Source: Acidimicrobiaceae bacterium (GTDB lineage: Bacteria; Actinomycetota; Acidimicrobiia; Acidimicrobiales; RAAP-2). Taken from it: 55,933 nt of DNA. Under the pieces are notes generated by a model. It was not told the DNA's origin, did not search any database, and saw nothing but the letters and a program-made list of their open reading frames with translations. The stretch spans positions 1-55,933 of the forward strand of contig PMOI01000022.1 of NCBI GenBank assembly GCA_003162475.1. Reading direction: 5' to 3'. Position numbers and translations under genes: made by a program. Of this stretch, positions 26,263 through 34,965 are shown one piece after another; the stretch's first letter is position 1, and every line of letters starts with the position of its first letter.

Positions 26263-29200
26263 TTACGCTTCTGTCGTCGCCGCGTGCAGTTCATCCAGCA
26301 GTTCGCGGATCGCGCGCGGCGTCGTGGCGCTCGGCGCGAGTTCGACGCGAAGTTCCTTCGTGGACTCGTTATACGCGCTCGAGCCGTACTTTCGACGAAG
26401 GCGAAGCTGTTGCGAGAGCGCCAAGGTGAGCGGCCCCATCTTCAAGACGGGCTTCGATCGTAGGCCCACGCGCGCGGGTTGGACCACGACCGACGTGACG
26501 GCGTAGTCGAGACACACGAGTCGCAGCCGCGCCAGCTCCAAGAGCCCGACCGTTGGCTCGGGCAGGGCGCCGTAACGGTCGACCCACTCGTTTCGAAGAT
26601 CGTCGAGCTCGTCGGCGGTGGTAATCCCCGCCAGGCGACGGTAGGCCTCGAGTCGGGCGTCGTCCGCTTCGACGTACTCCTTGGGCAGATGCGCCTCGCC
26701 GGGAACGTCGAGATTGATGGGCACCACGTCGGGTACGTGAAAGCCCTTCGCGTCGGCGACGGCCTCGGCGACCAGTTGCACGTAGAGGTCGTAGCCCACG
26801 GCCGCGACGGGGCCTGACTGGTCGTGTCCGAGAAGGTTGCCCGCGCCGCGAATCTCGAGGTCGCGCATGGCGATCTTGAAGCCACTGCCGAGCGCGGTGT
26901 TGTCGCCAATGGTGCGCAGGCGCTCGTAGGCGGTCTCGGAGAGCACTTGGTCGGCCGGGTGAAAGAGGTAGGCGTACGCGCGTTGACCGCTCCGTCCCAC
27001 TCGTCCGCGCAACTGGTGTAACTGACCGAGTCCGAGCCGCTCGGCTCGGTCCACGATCAAGGTGTTCACCGACGGCAAGTCGATGCCCGACTCGACGATG
27101 GTCGTACAGACCAACACGTCGTAACGTCGTTCCCAGAAGTCGACCATCGCGCGCTCGAGCGTGCCCTCGTCCATCTGGCCGTGCGCGACGGCGATTCTCG
27201 CGTCGGGGACCAGTTGACCGAGCCGACGAGCCGTCTGGTCGATGTCGCTGACGCGATTGTGCACAAAGAAGACCTGACCTTCGCGAAGGAGTTCGCGACG
27301 GATCGCCTCGACGACGGCCGGCTCGTTGAACTCGCCGACGTGAGTCAGGATCGGTCGGCGATCGGCCGGTGGCGTCGTGATCATAGAGAGATCGCGAATA
27401 CCCGCGAAGGCCATCTCGAGCGTGCGCGGAATCGGACTCGCGCTCAAGGTCAACACGTCCACGCCCACCGAACGCGTCTTGATCGACTCCTTGTGTTGGA
27501 CGCCGAAGCGCTGCTCTTCGTCGACGACCAGGAGCCCTAACTGCTTGAAGGTAACGGTGTCGCTCAGCAGTCGATGCGTGCCGATGACGACGTCGATCGT
27601 CCCCTCGCTCAGCCCCAACAACGTGGCCCTCGTCTCTCGTTCGTCGACGAAACGACTGAGGAGTGCTACCTTCACGGGAAACCCGGCGAAACGTTCGGAG
27701 AACGTGGCGAAGTGTTGACTCGCGAGCAACGTGGTCGGCACGAGGATCGCCGCCTGCTTGTTGTCCTGGACGGCTTTGAAGACGGCGCGCAGTGCGACCT
27801 CGGTCTTGCCAAAACCCACGTCCGCGCAGACCAGTCGGTCCATCGGACGAGGTGACTCCATGTCGGACTTCACGTCAACGATCGCCTGAGCCTGATCGGC
27901 CGTGAGGGTGAAGGGGAAGAGTTCTTCCATCTCGCGCTGCCAGGCGGTGTCGACTGAGAAGGCGTGTCCCTGGGCGACGCTGCGCAGGCGGTAGAGATCG
28001 ACCAGTTCCTGGGCGACCAGGAACGCCGCGGCGCGCGCCTTCGCCCTCGTCTTTTGCCACTCCGCTCCGCCCATGCGCGACAGCGCGGGACTGTCACCAC
28101 CGGTGTAGGGAGTGAGGGCGTCGATCTGTTCGGTGGGCCAGTAACTCCGTCCGTCCTTGAACTCGAGGATGAGGTAGTCGCGCGTGACGCCGTTGATTGC
28201 CCTCGTGGTGGTGCCCGAGAAGCGAGCGACGCCGTGTTGACGATGCACGACGTAACTGCCTACCGAGAGATCGTCGAAGAACCCGTCGACGTTACGCGCT
28301 CTCGTGCGCGCGACGCGTCGTTGACTTCGCCGTCCGGTGAGATCGCTCTCGCTCCACACGACTACCTCGGGATCGTCGAGTGAGAATCCCGACGGGAGCG
28401 AACTCTCCAGCACGCTGAGGCGCGCCTCGAGAACGTGCCGCGGATCGGTCGTGACTTCGAGGCCCTCACCGCGTAACTGATCGGCCATGCGCTCAATCGC
28501 GGCGGGCGTCGAGGTCAAGACCACGCCGCGACGAGCCTTCGACCAACCGCGAACGTGCGCGGCGATGCGCGCAGCGTCGCCCTGAACGACGGGCGGCGAC
28601 GTGAGTTGACCCGTCGCGCCCAGCGACGACGCGCTCGTCTCGAGCGCGACGTCGATTTTGCCCGCGAGGACCTGGTCGTAGTTGAGGTGCAACAGGGGCA
28701 TGGTCCCGCTCGCGCGCCACGTGGCCGCGACGACGTCGGTCAGTTCACGCTCTTCGCCCAGAAGTTCGCCGAGTCGAGCGCGAACGCGATCGGGTTCTAC
28801 GACGACGACGCGCGCGTCGTCGACCTCGTCGAGCAGGGTGCGAGCTTCATTGACGAACAGACCCATCCAGCCTTCCATGCCGTCAAAGAGCTGTCCGGTG
28901 GCGAGACGGTCGAACGTGGCGCTGGCCCAGGGTTCGCTCGTCGAGAGTTCCTCGGCGCGGCGGCGCGTCGCGTTGCCGGGCATCCACTCACGTGCCGGCG
29001 CGATGACGGCTTCGTCGAGGTCGTGGGTCGAACGTTGGGTGGCGATGTCAAAGACCGTGAGCCGTTCGATCTCGTCGCCGAAGAAGTCGAGTCGTACCGG
29101 CTCGTCGTTCTGCGCGGGCCAGACGTCCACGATCCCCCCGCGCACCGCGATCTCGGCGCGGTGCTCGACTAGGTGCTCGCGTCGATAGCCCATGGCGACA

Positions 29201-29652
29201 AGCCCGGCGACGAACTCGTCGCGGTTGATCTCGCTCCCGCGGGTGAAGACGAAGGGCGAGTGCAGCTCTTCGGGCGAGAGGACTTGCGCGATCGAACGCG
29301 CCGACGAGACGACGACGCGTGGACCTCTCCCCTGTTGGATCTGCCATCGCAGCAGCGCACGCATGGCCATGACCTGACTATCGGGGCTGACCCGTTCAAG
29401 GGGATGCGTGTCCCAGCCCGGCCAGAGCGCGACGTCGCGCTCGCCGAGCCACGCGACGAGCGCGTCTCTGACGTGTTCGGCGTCACTCGAGGTAGCCGTG
29501 ACCGCCACGATGAAGGGAACCTCGAGCGAAAGGGCGGCGACGGCGAGTGGCGTCGCGTAACTCGACGGAGCGAAAGACCCTGACGTGACGGATGCACGAA
29601 TCGAGGGACTGACGAGTTCGAGGACACGCCGCAGTCCGCTCAGGTCACTCAC
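26263..29652 (-). CDS. mfd: Transcription-repair coupling factor Mfd
   Basis: 1129 residues, full length. Mfd removes RNA polymerase stalled at lesions and recruits UvrA. Order of parts: UvrB-like N-terminal domains, RNA polymerase interaction domain (GSYVVHRQHGVARFSG, about residue 465), then the RecG-like translocase with DVGFGKTEVALRA (Walker A), VVIGTHRLL, VDEEQRFGVQHKE (DEEQ box), LTLSASPIPRTL and the TRG motif region, ending in the regulatory D7 domain. Start GTG in a four-base overlap with pth, so translationally coupled. Confidence 0.98.
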   Translation of the reverse strand: MSDLSGLRRVLELVSPSIRASVTSGSFAPSSYATPLAVAALSLEVPFIVAVTATSSDAEHVRDALVAWLGERDVALWPGWDTHPLERVSPDSQVMAMRALLRWQIQQGRGPRVVVSSARSIAQVLSPEELHSPFVFTRGSEINRDEFVAGLVAMGYRREHLVEHRAEIAVRGGIVDVWPAQNDEPVRLDFFGDEIERLTVFDIATQRSTHDLDEAVIAPAREWMPGNATRRRAEELSTSEPWASATFDRLATGQLFDGMEGWMGLFVNEARTLLDEVDDARVVVVEPDRVRARLGELLGEERELTDVVAATWRASGTMPLLHLNYDQVLAGKIDVALETSASSLGATGQLTSPPVVQGDAARIAAHVRGWSKARRGVVLTSTPAAIERMADQLRGEGLEVTTDPRHVLEARLSVLESSLPSGFSLDDPEVVVWSESDLTGRRSQRRVARTRARNVDGFFDDLSVGSYVVHRQHGVARFSGTTTRAINGVTRDYLILEFKDGRSYWPTEQIDALTPYTGGDSPALSRMGGAEWQKTRAKARAAAFLVAQELVDLYRLRSVAQGHAFSVDTAWQREMEELFPFTLTADQAQAIVDVKSDMESPRPMDRLVCADVGFGKTEVALRAVFKAVQDNKQAAILVPTTLLASQHFATFSERFAGFPVKVALLSRFVDERETRATLLGLSEGTIDVVIGTHRLLSDTVTFKQLGLLVVDEEQRFGVQHKESIKTRSVGVDVLTLSASPIPRTLEMAFAGIRDLSMITTPPADRRPILTHVGEFNEPAVVEAIRRELLREGQVFFVHNRVSDIDQTARRLGQLVPDARIAVAHGQMDEGTLERAMVDFWERRYDVLVCTTIVESGIDLPSVNTLIVDRAERLGLGQLHQLRGRVGRSGQRAYAYLFHPADQVLSETAYERLRTIGDNTALGSGFKIAMRDLEIRGAGNLLGHDQSGPVAAVGYDLYVQLVAEAVADAKGFHVPDVVPINLDVPGEAHLPKEYVEADDARLEAYRRLAGITTADELDDLRNEWVDRYGALPEPTVGLLELARLRLVCLDYAVTSVVVQPARVGLRSKPVLKMGPLTLALSQQLRLRRKYGSSAYNESTKELRVELAPSATTPRAIRELLDELHAATTEA

Positions 29653-30266
29653 GATCCGTTCACGCGTCGCTGGGCCTCTTCGAAGTCGTAGTCCAGTATC
29701 GTTTCGATGGCGTCCGCCGCACGCGCGACGTCGACGCCGATGGCTTCACGACCCTTTCCCGTTGGTCGGTGAAGGACGTAGTCAGCCCCCTGCTCCTTCG
29801 TTGGTGGTTTGCCAATACCCACGCGAAGTCGGGCGAAGTCCTGCGTGCCGAGGGTCTGGGCGATCGAGCGGAGTCCGTTGTGGCCCGCGAGTCCCCCACC
29901 GAACTTCAACTGCAGACGCCCCGGTTCGAGGTCCAGCTCGTCGTGCACGACGACGAGCTGGCTGAGATCGTCAATCGACGTGCGTCGAAGGAGCGGCGGC
30001 AAGGCGCCCCCTGACTCGTTCATGAACGTCGTCGGTACCGCCAAAGTGATGGGACCACGCGACGTGGGCAGCGTCACGCTGAGCGCGCGCTGACGGCGTT
30101 CGAGGCTTAGTTGGCCGCCGCGGCGTTGGACGGCGAGACGAAGGGCGTCGCCGCCGACGTTGTGGCGCGATCCTTCGTACTGCGCGCCGGGATTAGCGAG
30201 ACCCACGATGAGCAGCGTGCTCTTCTGGCCCCGTCGATCGTTCCCACGAGCGCGTCGCAGCGCCAC
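29649..30266 (-). CDS. pth: Peptidyl-tRNA hydrolase
   Basis: 205 residues. Pth frees tRNA from peptidyl-tRNA dropped by ribosomes. Signatures: LLIVGLANPGAQYEGSRHNVG (with the catalytic His in RHNVG), TFMNESGGAL (the substrate-binding Asn), VVHDELDLEPG (catalytic Asp) and GGGLAGHNGLRSI. The start is GTG at 30266, with GGAG of a ribosome binding site inside the end of rplY; the first 15 residues are a basic extension. The rplY-pth order is common in bacteria. Three bases separate it from the rplY stop. Confidence 0.96.
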   Translation of the reverse strand: MALRRARGNDRRGQKSTLLIVGLANPGAQYEGSRHNVGGDALRLAVQRRGGQLSLERRQRALSVTLPTSRGPITLAVPTTFMNESGGALPPLLRRTSIDDLSQLVVVHDELDLEPGRLQLKFGGGLAGHNGLRSIAQTLGTQDFARLRVGIGKPPTKEQGADYVLHRPTGKGREAIGVDVARAADAIETILDYDFEEAQRRVNGS

Positions 30267-30269
30267 GAC

Positions 30270-30869
30270 TTACTCCGCAGGAGCTTCGTCGGCCGTCACG
30301 ACCGCTTTGGCGGCGCGTCCGGCGTGCGTTGCCACGACCGACACCGTCAAGTCGCCGGCGGCCTCGACGCCCGAGGGCAGTACGAGGTCACCCACGCGAA
30401 TCGCTGAGCCCACGGTGAGACCCGAGATGTCCACTTCGATGAAGTTGGGAATCTGGTCGGGTCGAGTGCGTACTTCGATGCTGAACATCTGCTGGTCGAC
30501 TTCCCAGTCGGCGTGGCGTACTTCAACGGCGTCGCCGATGAGGTGCAACGGCACTTCGGCGATCACGGCTTGTTTGAGGTCGACGACCTGAAAGTCGATG
30601 TGCGCGACGGTGCCCTTCACCGGGTGGCGCTGGATCTCGCGGGCCATGACCGTGTACGTCGTGCCGTCGGCGTCGAGTGTGATCACGGAGTTGAGACCCT
30701 GCTCACCCGAGACCGCACTGCGGAAGTCCTTGGCGTTGACCGATACCGGTAGTGCCTCGACGCCCTCACCGTAGAGAACGCCAGGGATCGAGCCCGCGTG
30801 GCGTAGGCGTCGAGAATTGGCAGAACCGTGGGCGCGACTCGTCGACGCGTGCAACGTGACCTGTGACAT
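30270..30869 (-). CDS. rplY: 50S ribosomal protein bL25, CTC form
   Basis: 199 residues. The N-terminal 90 or so are the 5S rRNA-binding bL25 domain (SRAHGSANSRRLRHAGSIPGV, REIQRHPVKGTVAHIDF), followed by the C-terminal TL5/CTC beta domain (FIEVDISGLTVGSAIRVGDL). The ATG at 30869 is chosen over one 15 codons upstream because GGAG lies seven to eight bases before it and the protein then begins in the conserved region. A 184-bp gap separates it from prs and holds its promoter. The Ala-rich acidic tail (VVTADEAPAE) is usual. Confidence 0.96.
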   Translation of the reverse strand: MSQVTLHASTSRAHGSANSRRLRHAGSIPGVLYGEGVEALPVSVNAKDFRSAVSGEQGLNSVITLDADGTTYTVMAREIQRHPVKGTVAHIDFQVVDLKQAVIAEVPLHLIGDAVEVRHADWEVDQQMFSIEVRTRPDQIPNFIEVDISGLTVGSAIRVGDLVLPSGVEAAGDLTVSVVATHAGRAAKAVVTADEAPAE

Positions 30870-30923
30870 GAGTACTCCTCTTAAGAAATGGCTGGCGGCC
30901 CAGGGGCAACGCACAGGAGAGCA

Positions 30924-30929
30924 AGTCTA
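30924..30929 (-). promoter_or_regulatory. Candidate -10 of rplY-pth-mfd
   Basis: TAGACT on the minus strand about 55 bases before the rplY ATG. The -35 region is poor. The rest of the 184-bp gap to prs shows nothing else recognisable. Confidence 0.35.
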
Positions 30930-31053
30930 GCCCGAATTTGCCTGGTTCTCCCGAGGCCCTCGACCTTCGATCCCGGTGAGGGCTTCGCGAGAACGTATTT
31001 GGTATCTGGCCCGCGAGTTCGAACGCCACGGCCACGTAGTTGGCCCTTTGGCT

Positions 31054-32028
31054 CTAGAGCAGGTTTTCGCCGCCAAAGATGTCCGAGACCGACGCATCGT
31101 CGAAGATCGCGGAAATGGCATTGGCGATGATGGGCGCGATGGAGAGGATCTCCAATTTCTCGAATCGCTTCTCGGGACCGAGCGGCAACGTGTCGGTGAC
31201 GATGACTCGGCTGATGGGAGCGTTAAAGAGTCGATCCACGGCTGGCGGCGAGAAGACCGCGTGCGTCGCCATCACCCAAATCTCGTTGGCGCCCTGGGCC
31301 TTCAAGAGGTCGCAGGCCGCCACGATGGTACCCGCGGTATCGATCATGTCGTCAATAAGGACGCAGTGTCGTCCGTCGACGTCACCCACGATGTGGCGCG
31401 CGACGGCCACGTTGGCGACGCCGTGGGGTCGCGTCTTGTGCACGAGCGCGAGATCACAACCCAAGTGCTGGGCGTAACGTTCGGCGACCTTGACGCGACC
31501 GGCGTCGGGGGCCACCACGACGAGTTCGCGGGGATTGGCGTTCGCCTTCAAGTAGTCCTCGAGGACCGGCGCCGCGACCAAGTGGTCGACGGGGATGTTG
31601 AAGAACCCCTGAATCTGACCCGAGTGGAAGTCCACGGACAGGACCCGGGTGGCGCCGGCCGTTTGGAGCATGTCAGCGACCAATTTCGCGGTAATGGGTT
31701 CACGACCGGCGGTTTTACGATCTTGGCGCGCGTACCCGTAGTTCGGTATCACCGCGGTGATGCTCTTCGCCGACGCCCGTTTAGCGGCGTCGATCATGAT
31801 GAGCTGCTCCATGAGGGAGTCGTTCACCGGTGAACCGTGCGTTTGCACGATGAACACGTGCGCGCCACGAATCGATTCGTCGAAGCGACAGTGGATCTCG
31901 CCGTCGGCGAACTCGCGCAGGTTCGCTTCGGTGAGGTCGACGCCGAGCTTTTCGGCGACGTCGGCCGCGAGCGCCGGGTGAGATCGTCCCGTCACGATGA
32001 CGAGGCGACGCTTGGCGAGGGACTCCAC
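31054..32028 (-). CDS. prs: Ribose-phosphate pyrophosphokinase (PRPP synthetase)
   Basis: 324 residues. Makes PRPP from ribose 5-phosphate and ATP for nucleotide, His and Trp synthesis. Signatures: NLREFADGEIHCRFDESIRG, IPNYGYARQDRKTAGREPIT (ATP loop), SVDFHSGQIQGFFNIPVDHL, VVAPDAGRVKVAERYA and the PRPP loop VLIDDMIDTAGTIV. Start GTG at 32028, six bases after a TACGCT element. It follows glmU by 29 bp but seems to have its own leaderless promoter. Confidence 0.98.
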   Translation of the reverse strand: MESLAKRRLVIVTGRSHPALAADVAEKLGVDLTEANLREFADGEIHCRFDESIRGAHVFIVQTHGSPVNDSLMEQLIMIDAAKRASAKSITAVIPNYGYARQDRKTAGREPITAKLVADMLQTAGATRVLSVDFHSGQIQGFFNIPVDHLVAAPVLEDYLKANANPRELVVVAPDAGRVKVAERYAQHLGCDLALVHKTRPHGVANVAVARHIVGDVDGRHCVLIDDMIDTAGTIVAACDLLKAQGANEIWVMATHAVFSPPAVDRLFNAPISRVIVTDTLPLGPEKRFEKLEILSIAPIIANAISAIFDDASVSDIFGGENLL

Positions 32029-32034
32029 CGCGCC

Positions 32035-32040
32035 AGCGTA
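32035..32040 (-). promoter_or_regulatory. Leaderless-type -10 of prs
   Basis: TACGCT on the minus strand, exactly six bases before the GTG at 32028. Confidence 0.55.
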
Positions 32041-32057
32041 CAGGTGAACGGAGGTCG

Positions 32058-33170
32058 CTAGTGAGAACGCTGCGTTAAAGGCGTGACAATCTCGCCCGTC
32101 GCGACGTCGGCGCCGGGATTCAACACGACGAAGGACGCCACGCGCGCATCCGCCCCGATATGAACGCGCGTTGCCTCGACCGTACCGAGGTAAGCGTTTT
32201 CACCCACCTCGACGTCACTCAACACGGCGTTGGGTCCGATCTGGGCGCCGCGCGCGATGACGCAGTGGCCCTTCAGGATCGTTCCAGGAAGGAGTGCGAC
32301 CTCGGTGCTGAGTTCGACGTCGGCGTCGACGTAGGTGGCGTCGGGATCCCACATCGTCACCCCTCTGGCTAACCACTGATCGTTGATGCGCCGACGAAGC
32401 ACCGCTTCGGCGCGGGCGAGTTGGAGACGGTCGTTGACCCCCGACGCCTCGTTCGAGTCTTCGAGCATCAGCGACACGGTGAGGTGTCCCGACTCGTGCA
32501 GCACCGACACGAGGTCGGTGAGGTAGTACTCGTTCTGGACGTTTCGCCGGCCCACTCGTCGAAGCGCCGGCCCGAGAAGACTCTGGCGCACCACCATGAT
32601 CGATGTGTTGATTTCGTTGATGATCCGCTCTTCGCCGGTGGCGTCGCGTTCTTCAACGATGCGCTCGAGCGTGCCGTCCTTGGCGTGGATCAGTCGGCCG
32701 TAGCCGGTCGGATCGTCCACGCGCGCGCTCAACACCGTCAACGCGGCGTGGCGCTCGCGATGCGCCGCGAGGAGGTGGGCCACCGTCGAGCGTCGAAGCA
32801 GCGGGGCGTCGCCCGGGAGGATCAGGACGTCACCGTCGAGGTCTCCGATGGCGTCGTCGATCGTTGACAGTGCTACACGCACCGCGTGACCGGTGCCGAG
32901 CTGCTCGTCCTGCTCGACGAAGGTCAGGGGGACGTCACGACGAGAGAGTTCGCTGAGTTCCTTTTGGACCCACGTCGCGTGGTGACCCACGACGACGACG
33001 GTCGCGCGAACGTTCTCCTGGGACGCCGCGTCGAGCACGTAACGCACCATCGCGCGTCCACAGAGCTGGTGCAACGGCTTGGGTCGTGACGAGCGCATCC
33101 GCGTTCCCTCGCCAGCGGCGAGAACCACGACACACGTAGGCCGACTCACCCTTCCATCCTTAGCATCCAT
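32058..33170 (-). CDS. glmU: GlmU-type UDP-GlcNAc pyrophosphorylase lacking the acetyltransferase active-site half
   Basis: 370 residues; bifunctional GlmU is normally about 450-480. The uridylyltransferase domain is complete: VVLAAGEGTRMRSSRPKPLH, EQLGTGHAV with its DEQ lead-in, LILPGDAPLL, GRLI, and NEINTSIM. The left-handed beta-helix begins (GVTMWDPDATYVDADVEL, ILKGHCVIARGAQIG) but the protein stops about where E. coli GlmU reaches residue 340, before the catalytic His and acetyl-CoA site. It should therefore make UDP-GlcNAc from GlcNAc-1-P but not acetylate GlcN-1-P. Start ATG at 33170; GTG at 33149 is an alternative with a better-placed purine-rich upstream stretch. Upstream of prs, a common glmU-prs pairing. 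Confidence 0.88.
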   Translation of the reverse strand: MDAKDGRVSRPTCVVVLAAGEGTRMRSSRPKPLHQLCGRAMVRYVLDAASQENVRATVVVVGHHATWVQKELSELSRRDVPLTFVEQDEQLGTGHAVRVALSTIDDAIGDLDGDVLILPGDAPLLRRSTVAHLLAAHRERHAALTVLSARVDDPTGYGRLIHAKDGTLERIVEERDATGEERIINEINTSIMVVRQSLLGPALRRVGRRNVQNEYYLTDLVSVLHESGHLTVSLMLEDSNEASGVNDRLQLARAEAVLRRRINDQWLARGVTMWDPDATYVDADVELSTEVALLPGTILKGHCVIARGAQIGPNAVLSDVEVGENAYLGTVEATRVHIGADARVASFVVLNPGADVATGEIVTPLTQRSH

Positions 33171-33174
33171 CTCC

Positions 33175-33180
33175 TACGAT
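33175..33180 (+). promoter_or_regulatory. Leaderless-type -10 of the alpha/beta hydrolase gene
   Basis: TACGAT, six bases, then GTG at 33187. Only 16 bp separate this start from the divergent glmU ATG. Confidence 0.55.
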
Positions 33181-33186
33181 TCTTGT

Positions 33187-34074
33187 GTGCCCATGTTTTC
33201 TTACGATGAATTTTCACTTTTCCACGAAAACGTGAGCGAGTGGGGTCTTCACGTTCACGACGCCAGCGTGCAGCGATTCTTTGTCGCGGTCGACGGACTT
33301 CGCCAACTCAGCGGGCTGCGATGGGGTGAGGACGAACCCGAGTTGGTCCTCGTGCACGGCGGCGCCCAGAACGCCCACACCTTCGACACTGTCGCCCTCG
33401 CGCTCGAGCGACCCCTCCTCGCCCTCGATCTTCCGGGGCACGGGCACTCCGACGCGTCGCCCTACCCCGCCTCGGCGATCGCGAGTCACGCGCTCGATAT
33501 CGAGCGCGCGCTCGAACAACTCACGAACGTCGCCCTGCCGCTCGTGGGCATGTCACTTGGAGGACTCTGTTCCATCCTCGTCGCCGCCGAGCGGCCCGAC
33601 CTCGTACGTTCCTTGGTGCTCATCGACATCACGCCGGGCGTCAACGCCAACAAGGCCCGACACATCACCGACTTCGTGAATGGCCCCAAGACGTTCGACA
33701 ACTTCGACGAGCTCCTCGCGCGTACGATCGAACACAATCCCACGAGATCGGTCTCGTCACTACGGCGCGGCATCTTGCACAACGCGCTGCAACGTTCCGA
33801 CGGCACGTGGGTCTGGCGACACCAACAACACCCCGCGTCCGAACTCAACGCGCCCGACGCCGGCGACCTCTGGGAGACGCTCGGCGCGCTCACGACGCCC
33901 CTCACCCTCATTCGAGGCATGGCACGCGGCTCGGTCGTCGACGACGACGACGAGGCCGAACTCCTACGTCGTGTCCCGGGGGCCACGGTCGTGCACGTCG
34001 AGAACGCCGGGCACTCCATTCAGGGCGATCAGCCCGTCGAGCTGGCGAAAATCCTCGAACGCGTCTGTTTTTAG
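33187..34074 (+). CDS. Alpha/beta hydrolase fold protein
   Basis: 295 residues from GTG at 33187 (ATG two codons later is the alternative). Alpha/beta hydrolase features in order: LVLVHGGAQNAHTF (oxyanion HGG), LLALDLPGHGHSD, the nucleophile elbow VGMSLGGLCS (Ser in GxSxG), LVLIDITPG, and the catalytic His in HVENAGHSIQGDQP. Substrate unknown; the family spans esterases, dehalogenases and peptidases. No signal peptide, so cytoplasmic. The start is set by the TACGAT element. It is monocistronic: a tRNA on the other strand follows. Confidence 0.92.
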   Translation: MPMFSYDEFSLFHENVSEWGLHVHDASVQRFFVAVDGLRQLSGLRWGEDEPELVLVHGGAQNAHTFDTVALALERPLLALDLPGHGHSDASPYPASAIASHALDIERALEQLTNVALPLVGMSLGGLCSILVAAERPDLVRSLVLIDITPGVNANKARHITDFVNGPKTFDNFDELLARTIEHNPTRSVSSLRRGILHNALQRSDGTWVWRHQQHPASELNAPDAGDLWETLGALTTPLTLIRGMARGSVVDDDDEAELLRRVPGATVVHVENAGHSIQGDQPVELAKILERVCF

Positions 34075-34084
34075 ACCTTCTTGG

Positions 34085-34157
34085 CTGGCGGGGGAGGGCT
34101 CGAACCTCCAACCTACGGATTCAAAGTCCGTCGTTCTGCCAATTGAACTACCCGCCA
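34085..34157 (-). tRNA. tRNA-Gln (anticodon UUG)
   Basis: 73 nt with U1-A72 and discriminator G73, the usual glutamine identity set. Acceptor TGGCGGG/CCCGCCA, anticodon stem ACGGA/TCCGT with loop CTTTGAA (anticodon UUG), five-base variable loop, T-arm GGAGG TTCGAGC CCTCC. CCA not encoded. Confidence 0.95.
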
Positions 34158-34190
34158 CTGCCGATACTGTGGCAATCTTCAGAGATTCTT

Positions 34191-34219
34191 AGAGTATGTC
34201 TGAGGATGCTTAATACCAA
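34191..34219 (-). promoter_or_regulatory. Candidate -35/-10 promoter of tRNA-Gln
   Basis: On the minus strand, TTGGTA at 34214-34219, a 17-bp spacer and TACTCT at 34191-34196, about 34 bases before the tRNA. The rest of the gap to the response regulator shows no clear element on the plus strand. Confidence 0.45.
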
Positions 34220-34263
34220 TCAGCAACACTAGAGCCTGACAACCAACCCCAGAAAGTCGCGCC

Positions 34264-34965
34264 GTGACTACCGCTCCTATTCCCAACTCCTACGTCGCCA
34301 TCGTCGACGACGACTCAGCCATTCGATCGGCCCTCGGGCGCGCTCTCCGTATGGAGAACTACGACGTCGAACTGTTCGAAGACGGCGCCAGCGCGCTGAA
34401 ATCCATCCAGTTACGCGCGCCCGACGCTATCGTGCTCGACCTGCAACTACCCGACATTGACGGTCTCGAGATCTGTCGACGCATTCGCCGCTCGGGTGAT
34501 ACCACGCCCATTTTGATGCTGACCGCCCGCAACGCCGTGAACGACCGGGTCGAGGGGCTCGACGTGGGGGCGGACGACTACCTGGTGAAGCCCTTCGACC
34601 TGGCGGAGTTGCTGGCGCGACTGCGCGCGTTGCTTCGTCGTCACAACGTCGCCGACGTCGACGGCACGGTACTTCGCTTTGAGGACCTCACGCTCAATCC
34701 TCAAACGCGCGAGGTGCATCGCGGCGCACGACTCGTCGAACTAACGAAGATCGAGTTCGACCTACTGGAGCTGTTCTTGCACCACCCCCGTCAAGTACTC
34801 ACCCGCGACCAGATCTTGGATCTCGTGTGGGGCTACAACTTCGACTCGGGAACGAACTCGTTGGCCGTCTACATTGGCTATCTGCGACGCAAACTCGAAG
34901 AAGACAACAAGGCGCGACTCATCCAAACGGTGCGCGGAGTGGGCTACGCGCTTCGAACGTCGTGA
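34264..34965 (+). CDS. OmpR/PhoB-type response regulator (MprA/PrrA-like)
   Basis: 233 residues. Receiver domain with the acidic pair D15-D16, phospho-acceptor D59 in IVLDLQLPDIDG, LMLTARNA (Thr switch) and DDYLVKPFDL (Lys), then a winged-helix DNA-binding domain (LTKIEFDLLELFLHHPRQVL, YIGYLRRKLEED, IQTVRGVGYALR). It resembles the actinobacterial PrrA/MprA subgroup. Start GTG with a weak AGAAAG upstream. The partner kinase follows with a GTGA overlap, and the redox operon starts 85 bp after the kinase, so it may control that operon. Confidence 0.95.
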   Translation: MTTAPIPNSYVAIVDDDSAIRSALGRALRMENYDVELFEDGASALKSIQLRAPDAIVLDLQLPDIDGLEICRRIRRSGDTTPILMLTARNAVNDRVEGLDVGADDYLVKPFDLAELLARLRALLRRHNVADVDGTVLRFEDLTLNPQTREVHRGARLVELTKIEFDLLELFLHHPRQVLTRDQILDLVWGYNFDSGTNSLAVYIGYLRRKLEEDNKARLIQTVRGVGYALRTS

